A stretch of 64,000 nt of DNA from Paracoccus sp. MC1862 (GTDB taxonomy: Bacteria; Pseudomonadota; Alphaproteobacteria; Rhodobacterales; Rhodobacteraceae): positions 1,798,001 to 1,862,000 of the forward strand of contig NZ_CP067225.1 in assembly GCF_016617715.1 (NCBI RefSeq). Direction: 5' to 3'. Of the stretch, positions 41,392 to 51,213 are shown in pieces; the first letter of the stretch is position 1; each line of letters opens with the position of its first letter. The notes under the pieces are model-generated. The model was not told the DNA's origin and made no database searches. It saw only the letters and a list, made by a program, of their open reading frames with translations. The position numbers and the translations under genes were made by a program.

Positions 41392-42402
41392 TCACGCCTC
41401 TGCGGACACCCAGCGATGGAAGACATCCCCCCCGAGCGTCTGCGTCTCGGCCAAGCGAAAGCGCGGCGCATCGGCCAGTGCCGAAAGGCCGAATGGCTCT
41501 ACGGCGGCCCGGCCATCGCCGCCGAGGAGAACGCCGGCGGTATAGCCGACAAGCTCATCAACCAGGCCTTCGGCCAGCAGCGCCGCCGCGAGACGGCCGC
41601 CGCCTTCGCAGAAGACCCGCGTCAGCCCCCGGCGCCCGAGTTCCGCCAGCGCCTTGGCGGGTGGCCCCGGCACGACCCACAATGGTCCGTGGCCCGCGCC
41701 CTCGGACGGCAGGCGGGGAATGGCGCCGTTCGCCAGCACCACCCGCACCGGCTGCCGCACCGGACCAAAGCCGCGCACGTTCAGCGCCGGGTGGTCGGCA
41801 CGCGCCGTGCCGGCCCCCACCATCACCGCGTCATGCGTCAGCCGCAGCAGGTGGACATGGCGGCGCGCGGCCTCGCCGGTGATCCAGCGGCTTTCTCCGC
41901 TGGCCGTGGCAATCCGCCCGTCGAAGCTGGTCGCAAGCTTCAGTGTCACCATCGGGCGGCCACGGGTCACACGGGAAAGGAAGCCGCGCTGCAGGATGCG
42001 AGCCTGTTCGCCTCGGACATTTTCCACCACCTCGACCCCGGCCGCCCGCAGCATCGCATGGCCTCGCCCGGCAACCCGGGGATCGGGATCAGTCAGGGCG
42101 GTCACGACGCGAGCCACATCTGCCTGAACCAGTCCCTCGGCGCAGGGCGGGGTGCGGCCGTGATGGGCACAGGGTTCTAGGGTGACATAGGCTGTCGCAC
42201 CCTTTGCGGCAGGACCCGCCACGTCCAAAGCCATCCGTTCGGCATGGGGACGACCGCCGGGCTGAGTCCAGCCGCGCCCCACCACGCGGCCATCTGAGAC
42301 CATCACGCAACCCACCGCAGGATTCGGCCAGACGTTTCCCAGTCCGCGCCGGGCAAGCCGCAGCGCGTGATCCATATGGCGCAGGTCGGACGGAACGGTC
42401 AC
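41392..42402 (-). CDS. ribD: Bifunctional riboflavin deaminase/reductase RibD
   Basis: A 336-residue RibD. The deaminase domain has the zinc site HAER and [11 protein letters not shown]. The reductase domain follows from about residue 148 with [43 protein letters not shown], and [20 protein letters not shown]. It deaminates and then reduces the pyrimidine intermediate of riboflavin synthesis. Translation starts at a GTG (42400-42402) overlapping the nrdR stop. An ATG nine codons in would cut the conserved HMDHALRLA start. Confidence 0.95.
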   Translation of the reverse strand: MTVPSDLRHMDHALRLARRGLGNVWPNPAVGCVMVSDGRVVGRGWTQPGGRPHAERMALDVAGPAAKGATAYVTLEPCAHHGRTPPCAEGLVQADVARVVTALTDPDPRVAGRGHAMLRAAGVEVVENVRGEQARILQRGFLSRVTRGRPMVTLKLATSFDGRIATASGESRWITGEAARRHVHLLRLTHDAVMVGAGTARADHPALNVRGFGPVRQPVRVVLANGAIPRLPSEGAGHGPLWVVPGPPAKALAELGRRGLTRVFCEGGGRLAAALLAEGLVDELVGYTAGVLLGGDGRAAVEPFGLSALADAPRFRLAETQTLGGDVFHRWVSAEA

Positions 42403-42857
42403 TCTTCGGCCGGACGCAGTTCCGACACAAAGCGGTCGAAATCATCCGCAGCCTGGAAGTTCTTGTAGACGCTCGCAAATCGCACATAGCCCACGGTGTC
42501 GATGCGGGCCAGGGTTTCCATCACGATCTCGCCGATGGCCTTTGACGGGATGTCGGTCTCGCCCATGCTTTCCAGTCGGCGGACAATGCCCGAGATCATC
42601 TGGTCGATCCGCTCGGCCTCGATCGGGCGCTTCTGCATAGCGATGCGGATCGAACGCGCGAGCTTGTCGCGGTCGAAGTCCTCGCGCCGGCCCGAGGACT
42701 TGATGACCACGAGATCGCGCAACTGTACCCGTTCGTAGGTGGTGAAGCGGCCGCCGCAGGCCGGGCAGAAGCGGCGGCGGCGGATGGCGACATTATCCTC
42801 GGCCGGGCGGGAATCCTTGACCTGCGTATCGGCGTTTCCGCAGAACGGACAGCGCAT
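42399..42857 (-). CDS. nrdR: Transcriptional repressor NrdR
   Basis: A 152-residue NrdR. A zinc ribbon (MRCPFCG with C3 and C6, [10 protein letters not shown] with the other pair) is followed by an ATP-cone ([22 protein letters not shown]). NrdR represses ribonucleotide reductase genes when dATP is high. The ATG at 42857 gives the family start; one codon upstream is a TTG. Coupling to ribD by a 4-bp overlap is the common alphaproteobacterial arrangement. No clear NrdR boxes were identified upstream. Confidence 0.97.
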   Translation of the reverse strand: MRCPFCGNADTQVKDSRPAEDNVAIRRRRFCPACGGRFTTYERVQLRDLVVIKSSGRREDFDRDKLARSIRIAMQKRPIEAERIDQMISGIVRRLESMGETDIPSKAIGEIVMETLARIDTVGYVRFASVYKNFQAADDFDRFVSELRPAEE

Positions 42858-42967
42858 CAAATCATCCCCGGTGCAGCCATGATCGTGAAAGACGATAAGG
42901 CCTTTCGCAGAACTTGGATAGATGAAGCATCAACCCCCAAGATATATGCTGCCAAAGGCCTTGCCCG

Positions 42968-44620
42968 CTACTCGCCCGCTTCCAGCAGCCGCACCTCTGC
43001 CGACGCATCGGCGTCGTGATCCAAGGCGATGCGCTTCTGCGCCCGCGCGCCCAGCAGGCGCAGCTTTTCCACCTGCCCGACAACGTTGCCCGAGCCGCGG
43101 GTCAGCCGGTCCATCGCTTGGTTATGCGCGCGGCTGGCGCCGTCTAGGCACTTGCCCACATCTTCCATCGCATCCACGAACAGCGCGAACTTGTCATAGA
43201 GCTTGCCGGCGCGGTCGGCGATCTCCATCGCGTTGCTTTCGCGCCGCTCGACCGTCCAGATGTGATCCACCGTCCGCAGCATCGGCATCAGCGTCGTCGG
43301 CGTGGCCAGCACGATGCGGCGGTTCAGGGCGTAAAGGCCGAGTTCCGCATCCACCCGCAACGCTTCCGAGAACGCGCCCTCGATGGGAATGAACATCAGC
43401 ACATAGTCGACCGAGGCATTGTCGATCTGCTGATAGCCCTTTTCGGACAGGGTGGTGACATGGGTGCGGATCGCGGTGACATGGCGCTTGAGCGCGGCAT
43501 CGCGTTCCTCGGGCATCTCGGCATTCACGGCGCGTTCATAGTCGTTCAGCGAAACCTTGCTGTCGATCACCAGCACCTTCTTGCGGGGCAGGCGCACGAT
43601 CACGTCAGGCCGCCACAGCTTGCCATCCTCGGCCCGCCAGCTTTCCTGGGTGTCGTAATGGGTCCCCCGTTCCAGCCCCGAGCCTTCCAGCACGCGTTCC
43701 AGGATCATCTCGCCCCAAGCACCCTGCCGCTGCTTTTCGCCCTTGAGCGCGCGGGTCAGCGCCACAGCGTCCCGACCGATCTCCTCGGACCGGCGGTGCA
43801 GGCCGTCGATCTGTTCGCGCAGCATCGCGCGTTCCTCGTCCACGATCTTGTTGCGGGCCTGAAGCTCGGTCTGGAAGCCCTGCACCTGCTCGCGGAAGGG
43901 CGTCAGCATCGCAGCCAGCCGTTCGCTGTGGGTCTTTTCCAGATCGGCCCCCTGCCGGCGCAGGGATTCATCCGCCATCAGGCGGAACTGACCCGTCATC
44001 TCGTCGCGCAACTCGCGCAGCAAGGTCAGGTCGCGCTCGGCCGCCTCGCGGTCCTTGGCGGCGGCAAGCCGGATTTCCGCAAGCTCACGCTCCTGCGCGG
44101 CCAGTGTCACGCGGGCCTCGTCGAGATCGCAGCGCAGGGCTCCACGTTCGCCTTCCAGCTCGGCGATCCGCGTCCTGTCGGCTTCATGCCGAGTGGCAGC
44201 CTTGCCGAGCTCGCGTTCAAGCGTTGCGACACGATCATGCGCGCCCTGCACCGCATCCCGCAGCCCGTCCCGTTCGTCGCCGATCTCGGCCAGCCGGAGG
44301 GCATTGCCCTCCTCGCGCTCGCGCAACTGCGCGAGATCCCGGGCCAGCGATTCGGCCTGCCCACGCATCCGCTCCAGCGCGTCGCGCAGATCGTCCCGCT
44401 CGGTTCCCAGTTCGGTCAGGCGATGCACCTGCCCCTCAAGGCGGGCCGTGGCCTCTGCCGCCCGCAGCCCTGCCGCTTGCGCCTCGGCCCGCGCCTCGCG
44501 CAGCGCGGCCTCGGCCCCCGCCATGGCAGCAGAGCGGCGCGACAGCAGCACAGCCAGAACGATCCCGGCCAGAGCCAGCAGGATCGCAAGCAACCGTAGA
44601 AGCTGCGGATCGTTCCACAT
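42968..44620 (-). CDS. rmuC: DNA recombination protein RmuC
   Basis: A 550-residue RmuC. An N-terminal membrane helix (LLRLLAILLALAGIVLAVLL) is followed by a long coiled coil (about residues 40-220, Arg/Glu/Ala-rich heptads). The nuclease-like domain then has GAWGEMILERVLEGSGL, RPDVIVRLPRKKVLVIDSKV with the D...D/E-x-K core, and YVLMFIPIEGAFSEAL. RmuC limits recombination at inverted repeats. The ATG at 44620 has AAGGAG at 7-base spacing, better than the ATG at 44626. Confidence 0.94.
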   Translation of the reverse strand: MWNDPQLLRLLAILLALAGIVLAVLLSRRSAAMAGAEAALREARAEAQAAGLRAAEATARLEGQVHRLTELGTERDDLRDALERMRGQAESLARDLAQLREREEGNALRLAEIGDERDGLRDAVQGAHDRVATLERELGKAATRHEADRTRIAELEGERGALRCDLDEARVTLAAQERELAEIRLAAAKDREAAERDLTLLRELRDEMTGQFRLMADESLRRQGADLEKTHSERLAAMLTPFREQVQGFQTELQARNKIVDEERAMLREQIDGLHRRSEEIGRDAVALTRALKGEKQRQGAWGEMILERVLEGSGLERGTHYDTQESWRAEDGKLWRPDVIVRLPRKKVLVIDSKVSLNDYERAVNAEMPEERDAALKRHVTAIRTHVTTLSEKGYQQIDNASVDYVLMFIPIEGAFSEALRVDAELGLYALNRRIVLATPTTLMPMLRTVDHIWTVERRESNAMEIADRAGKLYDKFALFVDAMEDVGKCLDGASRAHNQAMDRLTRGSGNVVGQVEKLRLLGARAQKRIALDHDADASAEVRLLEAGE

Positions 44621-44726
44621 CGGCATTCTCCTTGTCCCTGTCTGCGGTGTTGCCAATCTGTTCGAAAACATCAACAACCATCCACGCTTGTGCTTAACAG
44701 GCGATGAACAATTCACGGAGGTTCCC

Positions 44727-45281
44727 ATGACCCGCACCGTCGCCGTCCTTGTCGGATCGCTGCGCGCGAATTCGATCAACCAGACCGTCGCCGAGGCGCT
44801 GGCGAAGGTTGCGGAAGGCAAGCTGACCTTCGACTTCGTCGAGATCGGCGACCTGCCGCTTTACAACGACGACTTGTGGCAGGACGGCCGCGGGCCTGAA
44901 CCGGTCGAGCGGATGCGGGCGCAGGTCGCGGCCGCCGACGGGGTGCTGCTGGTGACCCCCGAATACAACCGCACCGCGCCCGGCGTGCTGGTGAACGCGC
45001 TGGACTGGGGCAGCCGGCCTTGGGGCAAGTCAGTCTGGATCAGCAAGCCCGCAGGCTGCTGCGGGGCGGCGGGCGGCGCGATCGGGACGGCGGCGGCGCA
45101 ACTGGCGCTGAAGGCGCAGATGGTGACCCTGGGCATGGTGGTCATGGGCCATCCCGAATTCTACCTGAAGTTCGAGGCGGGCAAGTTCGCCAAGGATGGC
45201 TCGGTCGAGGACGAAAGCCTGCGCGGTTTCCTGAAAACCTATGCCGACGCGCTGGCCGCCCATATCGAGCGGCTCTGCTGA
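44727..45281 (+). CDS. NAD(P)H-dependent FMN reductase family protein
   Basis: A 184-residue flavodoxin-fold oxidoreductase. VLVGSLRANSINQTVAEAL binds the FMN phosphate, and LLVTPEYNRTAPGVLVNALDW is the ring-binding segment typical of the ChrR/ArsH/azoreductase-like family. Likely substrates are quinones, azo dyes or metal ions. ACGGAGGTTCCC is a strong ribosome site before ATG 44727. The gene is divergent from rmuC and convergent with the BLUF gene, which ends 4 bp away. Confidence 0.9.
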   Translation: MTRTVAVLVGSLRANSINQTVAEALAKVAEGKLTFDFVEIGDLPLYNDDLWQDGRGPEPVERMRAQVAAADGVLLVTPEYNRTAPGVLVNALDWGSRPWGKSVWISKPAGCCGAAGGAIGTAAAQLALKAQMVTLGMVVMGHPEFYLKFEAGKFAKDGSVEDESLRGFLKTYADALAAHIERLC

Positions 45282-45284
45282 GCG

Positions 45285-45698
45285 TCAGGGCGCGAGCGCC
45301 TCGCGCTCGCGCAAAAAGGCCAGCATCCCGGCGGCGTATTCCCGCGGCTCGCGGACCACGACGGGATGATCGGCCATCCACCTGAGGACCGAGGCATCGC
45401 TGCGGGTGGAATAGCCCATCCGCCAGCGCGAGAATTGCCGCTCGGGCTGGGTGCCATGCGCCATGCAGGTGATGTTGGAATGGCGGGGATCACGTTCGAT
45501 CCGCCCCATGATTTCCGCCAGGTTGTCGGGTTCCCCTTCCAGCCATTGGAAGAAGAACCCGTCTTCATGATGCAGAAAGCCCGTCAGGTCGAATCGTTCG
45601 TTGGACCGCCGCGCCGTGTTCATCAAGGTACGGACGGCATCGCTGTTGGGCCTCAGGCCGGTGTCGCTGCGGTAGAGAATAAAGGAGAGTGCCGACAT
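45285..45698 (-). CDS. Short BLUF-domain blue-light photoreceptor
   Basis: A 137-residue protein consisting of a single BLUF domain. The flavin-switch residues align with AppA: Y9 (ILYRS), N33 (SNERFDLTG), Q51 (FFQWLEG) and W92 (SRWRMGYS). FAD binding and the light-driven hydrogen-bond shift are therefore expected. No effector domain is fused, so output must be by protein contact. GGAGGATCGC before the ATG at 45698 fixes the start. It lies 115 bp after rpoD on the same strand. Linkage to photosynthesis regulation is not supported here, since no pigment genes are present. Confidence 0.9.
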   Translation of the reverse strand: MSALSFILYRSDTGLRPNSDAVRTLMNTARRSNERFDLTGFLHHEDGFFFQWLEGEPDNLAEIMGRIERDPRHSNITCMAHGTQPERQFSRWRMGYSTRSDASVLRWMADHPVVVREPREYAAGMLAFLREREALAP

Positions 45699-45813
45699 GC
45701 GATCCTCCTGCTCCCCGGAGGTAACGTTCCGGTTGTTCCAGACCATGGAGCTTTTGACAGGTTGACGTCACCTGAAAAACTGCTCCGTCAACAAAGTTTA
45801 ACAGGACAACGCG

Positions 45814-47793
45814 TCACTGGTCGAGGAACGAGCGCAACTTCCGGCTGCGGCTGGGATGCTTCAGCTTGCGCAGGGCCTTGGCCTCGATCTGGCGGATCCG
45901 CTCGCGGGTGACGCTGAACTGCTGGCCCACCTCTTCCAGCGTGTGGTCGGTGTTCATGCCGATGCCGAAGCGCATCCGCAGAACCCGCTCCTCGCGCGGT
46001 GTCAGGCTGGCGAGAACCCGCGTCGTCGTTTCCTTCAGGTTCTCCTGAATGGCCGAATCGAGCGGCAGGACAGCGTTCTTGTCCTCGATGAAATCGCCAA
46101 GCTGCGAATCCTCCTCGTCCCCGATGGGGGTTTCGAGGGAAATCGGCTCCTTGGCGATCTTCATCACCTTGCGGACCTTTTCCAGCGGCATCTGCAGCTT
46201 TTCGGCCAGTTCCTCGGGCGTCGGTTCCCGGCCGATCTCATGCAGCATCTGGCGACCCGTACGAACCAGCTTGTTGATCGTCTCGATCATGTGGACCGGG
46301 ATGCGGATGGTCCGCGCCTGGTCCGCGATCGACCGCGTGATGGCCTGCCTGATCCACCAGGTCGCGTAAGTGCTGAACTTGTAGCCGCGGCGGTATTCGA
46401 ACTTGTCCACCGCCTTCATCAGGCCGATGTTGCCTTCCTGAATGAGATCAAGGAACTGCAGCCCGCGGTTGGTGTATTTCTTGGCAATGGAAATCACGAG
46501 GCGCAGGTTCGCCTCGACCATCTCCTTCTTGGCCTGGCGGGCTTCCTTTTCACCGCGCTGGACCTGGTTCACGATCCGGCGGAATTCCTCGATGTCCACG
46601 CCGACGTGCTGGCCGACCATCGCCATCTCGCCGCGCAGCGTGGTCACCTGATCGCGCGAGCGTTCAAGCAGCGCCTGCCAGCCGCGGCCCTTGTTCTGGC
46701 CCATCCGATCCACCCAGGTGGGGTCGAGTTCGCAGCCGCGATAGGCGTCGATGAACTCGCGCCGGTTGATGCGGGCGGCGTCGGCCAGCTTCACCATGCC
46801 CGAATCGATGGTCACGATGCGGCGGTTGATGCCGTAGATCTGGTCGACCAGCGCCTCGATGCGGTTGTTGTGCAGGTGCAGTTCGTTCACCAAGCCGACG
46901 ATGCGGGTGCGAAGGCGCTGATAGGCGGCCTCGTCGGTCGACGAGAAGCTGCCGTCCTCGTTCAGCGTGGCCGACATCCGGTCGTCCTGCATCTGCGCGA
47001 GGCCTTCATAGCCGCGGGCGATGGATTCCAGCGTTTCCAGCACGCGGGGCTTCAGGCTGGCCTCCATCGCGGCCAGCGACAGGTTCTGGCCGTCGTCCTC
47101 GTCCTCCTCGTCGGCGTCGGGGCGGATCGGGTTGCCGTCGGCGTCCAGTTCCTCGCCCCAGGACTTTGTGCGCTCGGCGGGTTGCGCCTCGCCCAGCGGC
47201 AGGTTGACGGGAAGCTCTTCCTCCTCGTCCTCGGCCATCGAGCGGCCGAAGGTGGTTTCCAGGTCGATCACGTCGCGCAGCAGGATGTCCTCGTTGAGCA
47301 ACTCCTGCCGCCACATGGTGATGGCCTTGAAGGTCAGCGGGCTTTCGCACAGCCCCGCGATCATGGTGTTGCGCCCGGCCTCGATGCGCTTGGCGATGGC
47401 AATCTCGCCCTCGCGCGACAGCAGTTCGACGGAACCCATCTCGCGCAGGTACATCCGCACCGGGTCGTCGGTGCGGTCCAGCTTTTCGGTTTCCGGTGCC
47501 GCGACCGTGACCTCACGGCTGGTCGAGGCGGGCACGACGGCGCCGCCGGCCTCCGGCTCCTCGGCTTCGTCGTTCTCAATGACGTTGATGCCCATCTCGG
47601 ACAGCATGGACATGACGTCCTCGATCTGCTCCGAGGACACCTGTTCGGGCGGAAGGACCGCGTTCAACTGGTCATAGGTGATGTAGCCGCGCTCGCGCGC
47701 CTCGGCGATCATGCGCTTGACCGCGGCCTGGCTCATGTCCAGCGAATGTTCGTCTTCCTTGGCGTCCGGCTTGTCATCGTCATCCTTGGCCAT
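45814..47793 (-). CDS. rpoD: RNA polymerase primary sigma factor
   Basis: A 659-residue sigma-70 factor. Region 1.1 lies in residues 1-80, with region 1.2 at [31 protein letters not shown] long acidic non-conserved insert ([10 protein letters not shown]...[10 protein letters not shown]) follows. Region 2 is [61 protein letters not shown] (shown in pieces; the -10 recognition helix), and region 4.2 is [28 protein letters not shown]. It directs housekeeping transcription. It follows dnaG by 127 bp, as in the classical macromolecular-synthesis operon. Confidence 0.98.
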   Translation of the reverse strand: MAKDDDDKPDAKEDEHSLDMSQAAVKRMIAEARERGYITYDQLNAVLPPEQVSSEQIEDVMSMLSEMGINVIENDEAEEPEAGGAVVPASTSREVTVAAPETEKLDRTDDPVRMYLREMGSVELLSREGEIAIAKRIEAGRNTMIAGLCESPLTFKAITMWRQELLNEDILLRDVIDLETTFGRSMAEDEEEELPVNLPLGEAQPAERTKSWGEELDADGNPIRPDADEEDEDDGQNLSLAAMEASLKPRVLETLESIARGYEGLAQMQDDRMSATLNEDGSFSSTDEAAYQRLRTRIVGLVNELHLHNNRIEALVDQIYGINRRIVTIDSGMVKLADAARINRREFIDAYRGCELDPTWVDRMGQNKGRGWQALLERSRDQVTTLRGEMAMVGQHVGVDIEEFRRIVNQVQRGEKEARQAKKEMVEANLRLVISIAKKYTNRGLQFLDLIQEGNIGLMKAVDKFEYRRGYKFSTYATWWIRQAITRSIADQARTIRIPVHMIETINKLVRTGRQMLHEIGREPTPEELAEKLQMPLEKVRKVMKIAKEPISLETPIGDEEDSQLGDFIEDKNAVLPLDSAIQENLKETTTRVLASLTPREERVLRMRFGIGMNTDHTLEEVGQQFSVTRERIRQIEAKALRKLKHPSRSRKLRSFLDQ

Positions 47794-47868
47794 GGCGCGG
47801 TTCCTTTTTGACTGATTCGCTGATCTGGCGAATCGGGTGCCGGGATTCCGGCTGTTTTAATCGAAAGA

Positions 47869-47892
47869 CGCCGCCCGTCAAAGCAGGCGGCG
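47869..47892 (-). terminator. Hairpin between dnaG and rpoD
   Basis: CGCCGCC at 47869-47875 and GGCGGCG at 47886-47892 form a 7-bp stem with a 10-base loop, 29 bases after the dnaG stop. Only scattered T residues follow on the minus strand, so it may attenuate rather than fully end dnaG transcripts before rpoD. Confidence 0.45.
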
Positions 47893-47920
47893 CGTGATTC
47901 GGTCCAGCGATTCGCTACGT

Positions 47921-49834
47921 TCAGCTGCGCTTTCGCCCATTTTCCTCTCGGACGCTGTTGAGCCGGGCGATCAGCGCCTCGCGATCCTCACCAAGATCAT
48001 TGTTGCCGCTGATCTGCGGCTGATCGGCCTCGCGAAGCGCGCGCGCCGACTGGGTCACACGCCAGGTCAGGCCCTCATCGGCAAGACCCTCGATCTCGCG
48101 CTCGGCGCGAAGATTTTCTTCGCGCCTGGCGCGTCGAGCCTCCAGCCGGTCAAGGTCATTCAACAAAAGACGTTCAGCATCTTCAATGGCCCCGGTCGGA
48201 CGGATGATGGCCGGGGCCGAGCGGACATGGGGATCGGCCATGATCGCGTCAAGGGCGGTCCGTCCCTGCAGGCTGGACGCGCCTGCCAGCAGGTCATGGA
48301 CCAGCGCCGCCCGGCCGGGGTCTGTCGGGTCCAGCCGTTCCAGCCGCGATTCGACGCGGGCGATCAGGCTGGGATGGGTGGCCAGAAGGGCAAGGATCAT
48401 CGCCTCGATCAGCGCCTCGCCGGGATCGGCCGCGACCAGCGACGAGGCGCGGGTCTGCGGCACCGGAGGCTGCGGCGGGTCGCGGCGGCCCTCGCGGCGG
48501 GTGAAGCGACCGCGTTCCGCGCGGGGCGGGGCGAACAGCGCCCAGCGCTTGCGTTTCAGTTCCTGCGTGTAGTGGTCGCGGGTCCCAGGGTCGGGGATAT
48601 GGGCGACCGCATCGGTCAAGGCCTTGTCCAGCGCGGCGCGGCGTTCAGGGCTGTCGAAGACCCGGCCCTCGGTTTCACGCCGCCAGAGCAGATCGACCAG
48701 CGGCTGCGCCTGGTCCAGGACCGCACGGATCGCCCCCGCCCCGCCCGCGCGGATCAGGTCGTCGGGGTCCTGCCCCGCCGGCAGCAGCGCGAATCGCAGC
48801 GCCTGCCCCGGACCCGCCAGCGGCAGCGCCATGTCAATCAGCCGCATCGCCGCGCGCAGGCCCGCCACGTCACCATCCAGCGCGATCACCGGCTCGGGCG
48901 AGACGCGCCACATCAGACGCAACTGGTCCTCGGTGATCGCCGTGCCCAGCGGCGCAACTGCCCCCTCGACACCTGCGCGGACCAGCGCGATCACGTCCAT
49001 GTAGCCCTCGGCCACCACCAGCGGCTGGCCTTTCGCCACCGCCGCCCGCGCCGGCCCGAGGTTGTAAAGGTTGCGCCCCTTGTCGAACAGCGCGGTTTCC
49101 GGGCCGTTGAGGTATTTCGCCCGCGCGTTCGGGTCCATCGCCCGCCCGCCGAAGGAGATGCAGCGGCCCCGCGCGTCACGGATCGGGAAGATGATGCGGC
49201 CCCGGAAGCGGTCGTAAGCCGCGCCGCCGTCGCGCCCCGCGCGCCCTGCATCGGCGTCAGGCCTGGCCGCCAGTCCCGCCTCGATCACCAGACCCTCGGG
49301 CACGCCCGCCTCGGTCAGGTGCCGCAGCAGCCCCTGCCGCAGGTCCGGGGCGAAGCCGATCTCGAAGCGGTCGAGCGCAGCCGCTTCCAGCCCCCGCCGC
49401 CCTAAATAGTCACGCGCGGCCCCGCCCGCCCCGCTCTGCAGTTGCAGGCGGAACCAGCGGATGGCACGGTCCATCACCTCGACAAGCTGGGTGCGGCGGT
49501 CGGTCTGCGCCTGCTCTCGGGGAGAGCGTTCGGGCATGGGCAGCCCGGCTTCGGAGGCCATGACGGCCACGGCCTCGATGAAGCCAAGCCCTTCGGCCTC
49601 GCGCAGGAAACTCAGGGCGTCGCCCTTCGCGTGGCAGCCGAAGCAGTAATAGAAGCCCTTCTGGTCATCGACATGGAACGAGGCCGTCTTTTCGCCGTGG
49701 AAGGGACAGGGCGCCCACCAGTCCCCCTTGGCCTGGTTCGAGCGCTTCAGGTCCCATGTCACCTTGCGCCCCACGATCCGGCTGATCGGGACGCGGTTGC
49801 GAAGCTCGTCAAGGAAGCCGGGAGGGAGACTCAT
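47921..49834 (-). CDS. dnaG: DNA primase
   Basis: A 637-residue DnaG. The zinc-binding domain has ligands C43, H46, C64 and C67 (CPFHGEKTASF, YYCFGCHAKGD). The TOPRIM RNA polymerase core has VVAEGYMDVIALVRAG and the metal site ALDGDVAGLRAAMR. A C-terminal helicase-binding region starts near residue 470. It makes primers at the replication fork with DnaB. ATG 49834 with GGGAGGGAG ahead of it is the clear start; the frame runs upstream to 49870 without family match. Confidence 0.97.
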   Translation of the reverse strand: MSLPPGFLDELRNRVPISRIVGRKVTWDLKRSNQAKGDWWAPCPFHGEKTASFHVDDQKGFYYCFGCHAKGDALSFLREAEGLGFIEAVAVMASEAGLPMPERSPREQAQTDRRTQLVEVMDRAIRWFRLQLQSGAGGAARDYLGRRGLEAAALDRFEIGFAPDLRQGLLRHLTEAGVPEGLVIEAGLAARPDADAGRAGRDGGAAYDRFRGRIIFPIRDARGRCISFGGRAMDPNARAKYLNGPETALFDKGRNLYNLGPARAAVAKGQPLVVAEGYMDVIALVRAGVEGAVAPLGTAITEDQLRLMWRVSPEPVIALDGDVAGLRAAMRLIDMALPLAGPGQALRFALLPAGQDPDDLIRAGGAGAIRAVLDQAQPLVDLLWRRETEGRVFDSPERRAALDKALTDAVAHIPDPGTRDHYTQELKRKRWALFAPPRAERGRFTRREGRRDPPQPPVPQTRASSLVAADPGEALIEAMILALLATHPSLIARVESRLERLDPTDPGRAALVHDLLAGASSLQGRTALDAIMADPHVRSAPAIIRPTGAIEDAERLLLNDLDRLEARRARREENLRAEREIEGLADEGLTWRVTQSARALREADQPQISGNNDLGEDREALIARLNSVREENGRKRS

Positions 49835-49841
49835 GGGTTGA

Positions 49842-50429
49842 TCATCCCGCGCCCACCGCCCCTCGGACAAGGCCCCAGTAGTGGTCGGCGACAGCGCGGC
49901 GGTCGAGCCGCCCGCCCTCGCGGAACCAGTTGGTGACGCCGGTCAGCATGGCAATCAGGGCCATGGTGGTCAGGCGGGGGTCGGTGACGCGCATCACGCC
50001 CGCCGCGGCGCCGTCGCGCAGAATAGCGGTCAGCGCGTTCTCGTAGCGGCCACGCAGATCGGCGATGGCAGCGCGGTTCTCGGACGAGAGGTTCCTCAGC
50101 TCCATGTAGCTGAGGAAGACCGAATCGGCATGGTCGAGCGAATAGGCGATGTGGAAGCGGACGAAGGCCTCCAGCCGGACCAGCGACGGGCCGTCCGGCT
50201 CGTCGTCCCAGGCGGCCAGCAGGTTCTCCATATGCTCGGTGAGAAGGTTCGCCAGAAGCGCCTGCTTGTCCGGGGTATAGGCGTAAAGCGCGCCTGCCTG
50301 TACGCCAACGGCCGCGGCGATCTGGCGCATCGAGACGGCGGCATAGCCGTGCCGCGCGAACAGCCGCAGGGCTGCGTCGCGGACAAGCGGGCCGGTGATC
50401 TCGGCGCGGGAACCTGTGGTGCGGGCCAT
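49842..50429 (-). CDS. TetR/AcrR family transcriptional regulator
   Basis: A 195-residue TetR-type regulator. The N-terminal HTH reads LVRDAALRLFARHGYAAVSM then IAAAVGVQAGALYAYTPDKQAL. The helical ligand domain has LEAFVRFHIAYSLDHADSVFLSYMELRNLS and WFREGGRLDRRAVADHYWGLVRGAV, typical of fatty-acid or acyl-CoA responsive members (TetR_C_33-like). Target genes are unknown. It ends 7 bp before dnaG on the same strand. The start at 50429 was chosen because the long upstream extension is not conserved-looking. Confidence 0.87.
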   Translation of the reverse strand: MARTTGSRAEITGPLVRDAALRLFARHGYAAVSMRQIAAAVGVQAGALYAYTPDKQALLANLLTEHMENLLAAWDDEPDGPSLVRLEAFVRFHIAYSLDHADSVFLSYMELRNLSSENRAAIADLRGRYENALTAILRDGAAAGVMRVTDPRLTTMALIAMLTGVTNWFREGGRLDRRAVADHYWGLVRGAVGAG

Positions 50430-50706
50430 GACAGGGCGTGTAGGCCGAAGCGCGGCAGGGGGGAAGGTGGCGCGGCAGCACGTGCCGAAGCAGGCCCTCG
50501 ACGACCCTGCAGGATGCGCGGGCCCAGGCAGCATCTGGCGGACCATATGGCCTCTTTCGCTGAAAACGATCCATCCGACTGCCAACCCGATGCCCGGAGG
50601 GCCGGCTGAGTTGGACCATAAAAAAAGCCGTATGACCCCGAACCCAGCCCCGGACGCTTCCCGTGCCCGCTTGCCGTGACCGGGCCGCCTTTCTATCGTG
50701 CGGCCG

Positions 50707-51192
50707 ATGTCCATGCGCGCCGCACTCTCACGCCTCTTCGCACTTGCCGCGCTGCTGGCGCTGGCGGCCTGCGGCGGCTCGGACGAAAGCTACCCGCGCC
50801 TTCTGCCGCTGTCGGACCTGACCGCGCCGCCTGCCATTCCCGCCCATGCGGCCGATGCGGCCGCCCATCCCGAAGCAGTGGGCGAGGCGCTGCGGGCCCG
50901 CCGCGCCAGGGCCGCGGCAAGGGCGGGGGGGGCGCAGGGGCCGGTCACGGATGCCGCAGGCCTTCAGGCCCGCGCGGCGGCGCTGCGCGACCGGGCCGGG
51001 CAGCTTGCCGCAGCCGAGCCCCAGGGCGGCGCCAGCCTCACCATTGCGCCCGCAGGTTCGGACCCCCCCGAGGCCACTGACCCAGAAACCGCCGCCCGCG
51101 CTGAGGCCCTGCGCGAACGCGCGCGCCGGATGCTCGATGGCGAGCCCGCCCCTTCCTGCCCTCCCGGCGCGGCCACCTGCCCGCAGCCCTGA
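50707..51192 (+). CDS. Hypothetical lipoprotein, Ala-rich
   Basis: A 161-residue protein with a lipoprotein signal: hydrophobic segment residues 8-20 and lipobox ALAAC with C22. The mature part is very rich in Ala, Arg and Pro with low-complexity helices (GEALRARRARAAARAGG, ALRERARRMLDGEPAPS). A pair of cysteines near the end (SCPPGAATCP) could form a disulfide. I do not recognise a family. The sequence ahead (50430-50706) has no gene. The ATG at 50707 was chosen over a GTG at 50698. The lldD gene begins 22 bp downstream. Confidence 0.7.
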   Translation: MSMRAALSRLFALAALLALAACGGSDESYPRLLPLSDLTAPPAIPAHAADAAAHPEAVGEALRARRARAAARAGGAQGPVTDAAGLQARAAALRDRAGQLAAAEPQGGASLTIAPAGSDPPEATDPETAARAEALRERARRMLDGEPAPSCPPGAATCPQP

Positions 51193-51213
51193 ACGGCCAT
51201 CCCAGAGGACACC

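Noticed and set aside
50430..50706. Possible small gene between the TetR regulator and the lipoprotein
   Set aside because: Reading frames are Arg- and Pro-rich shadows with no start signal; nothing else is visible in the gap.
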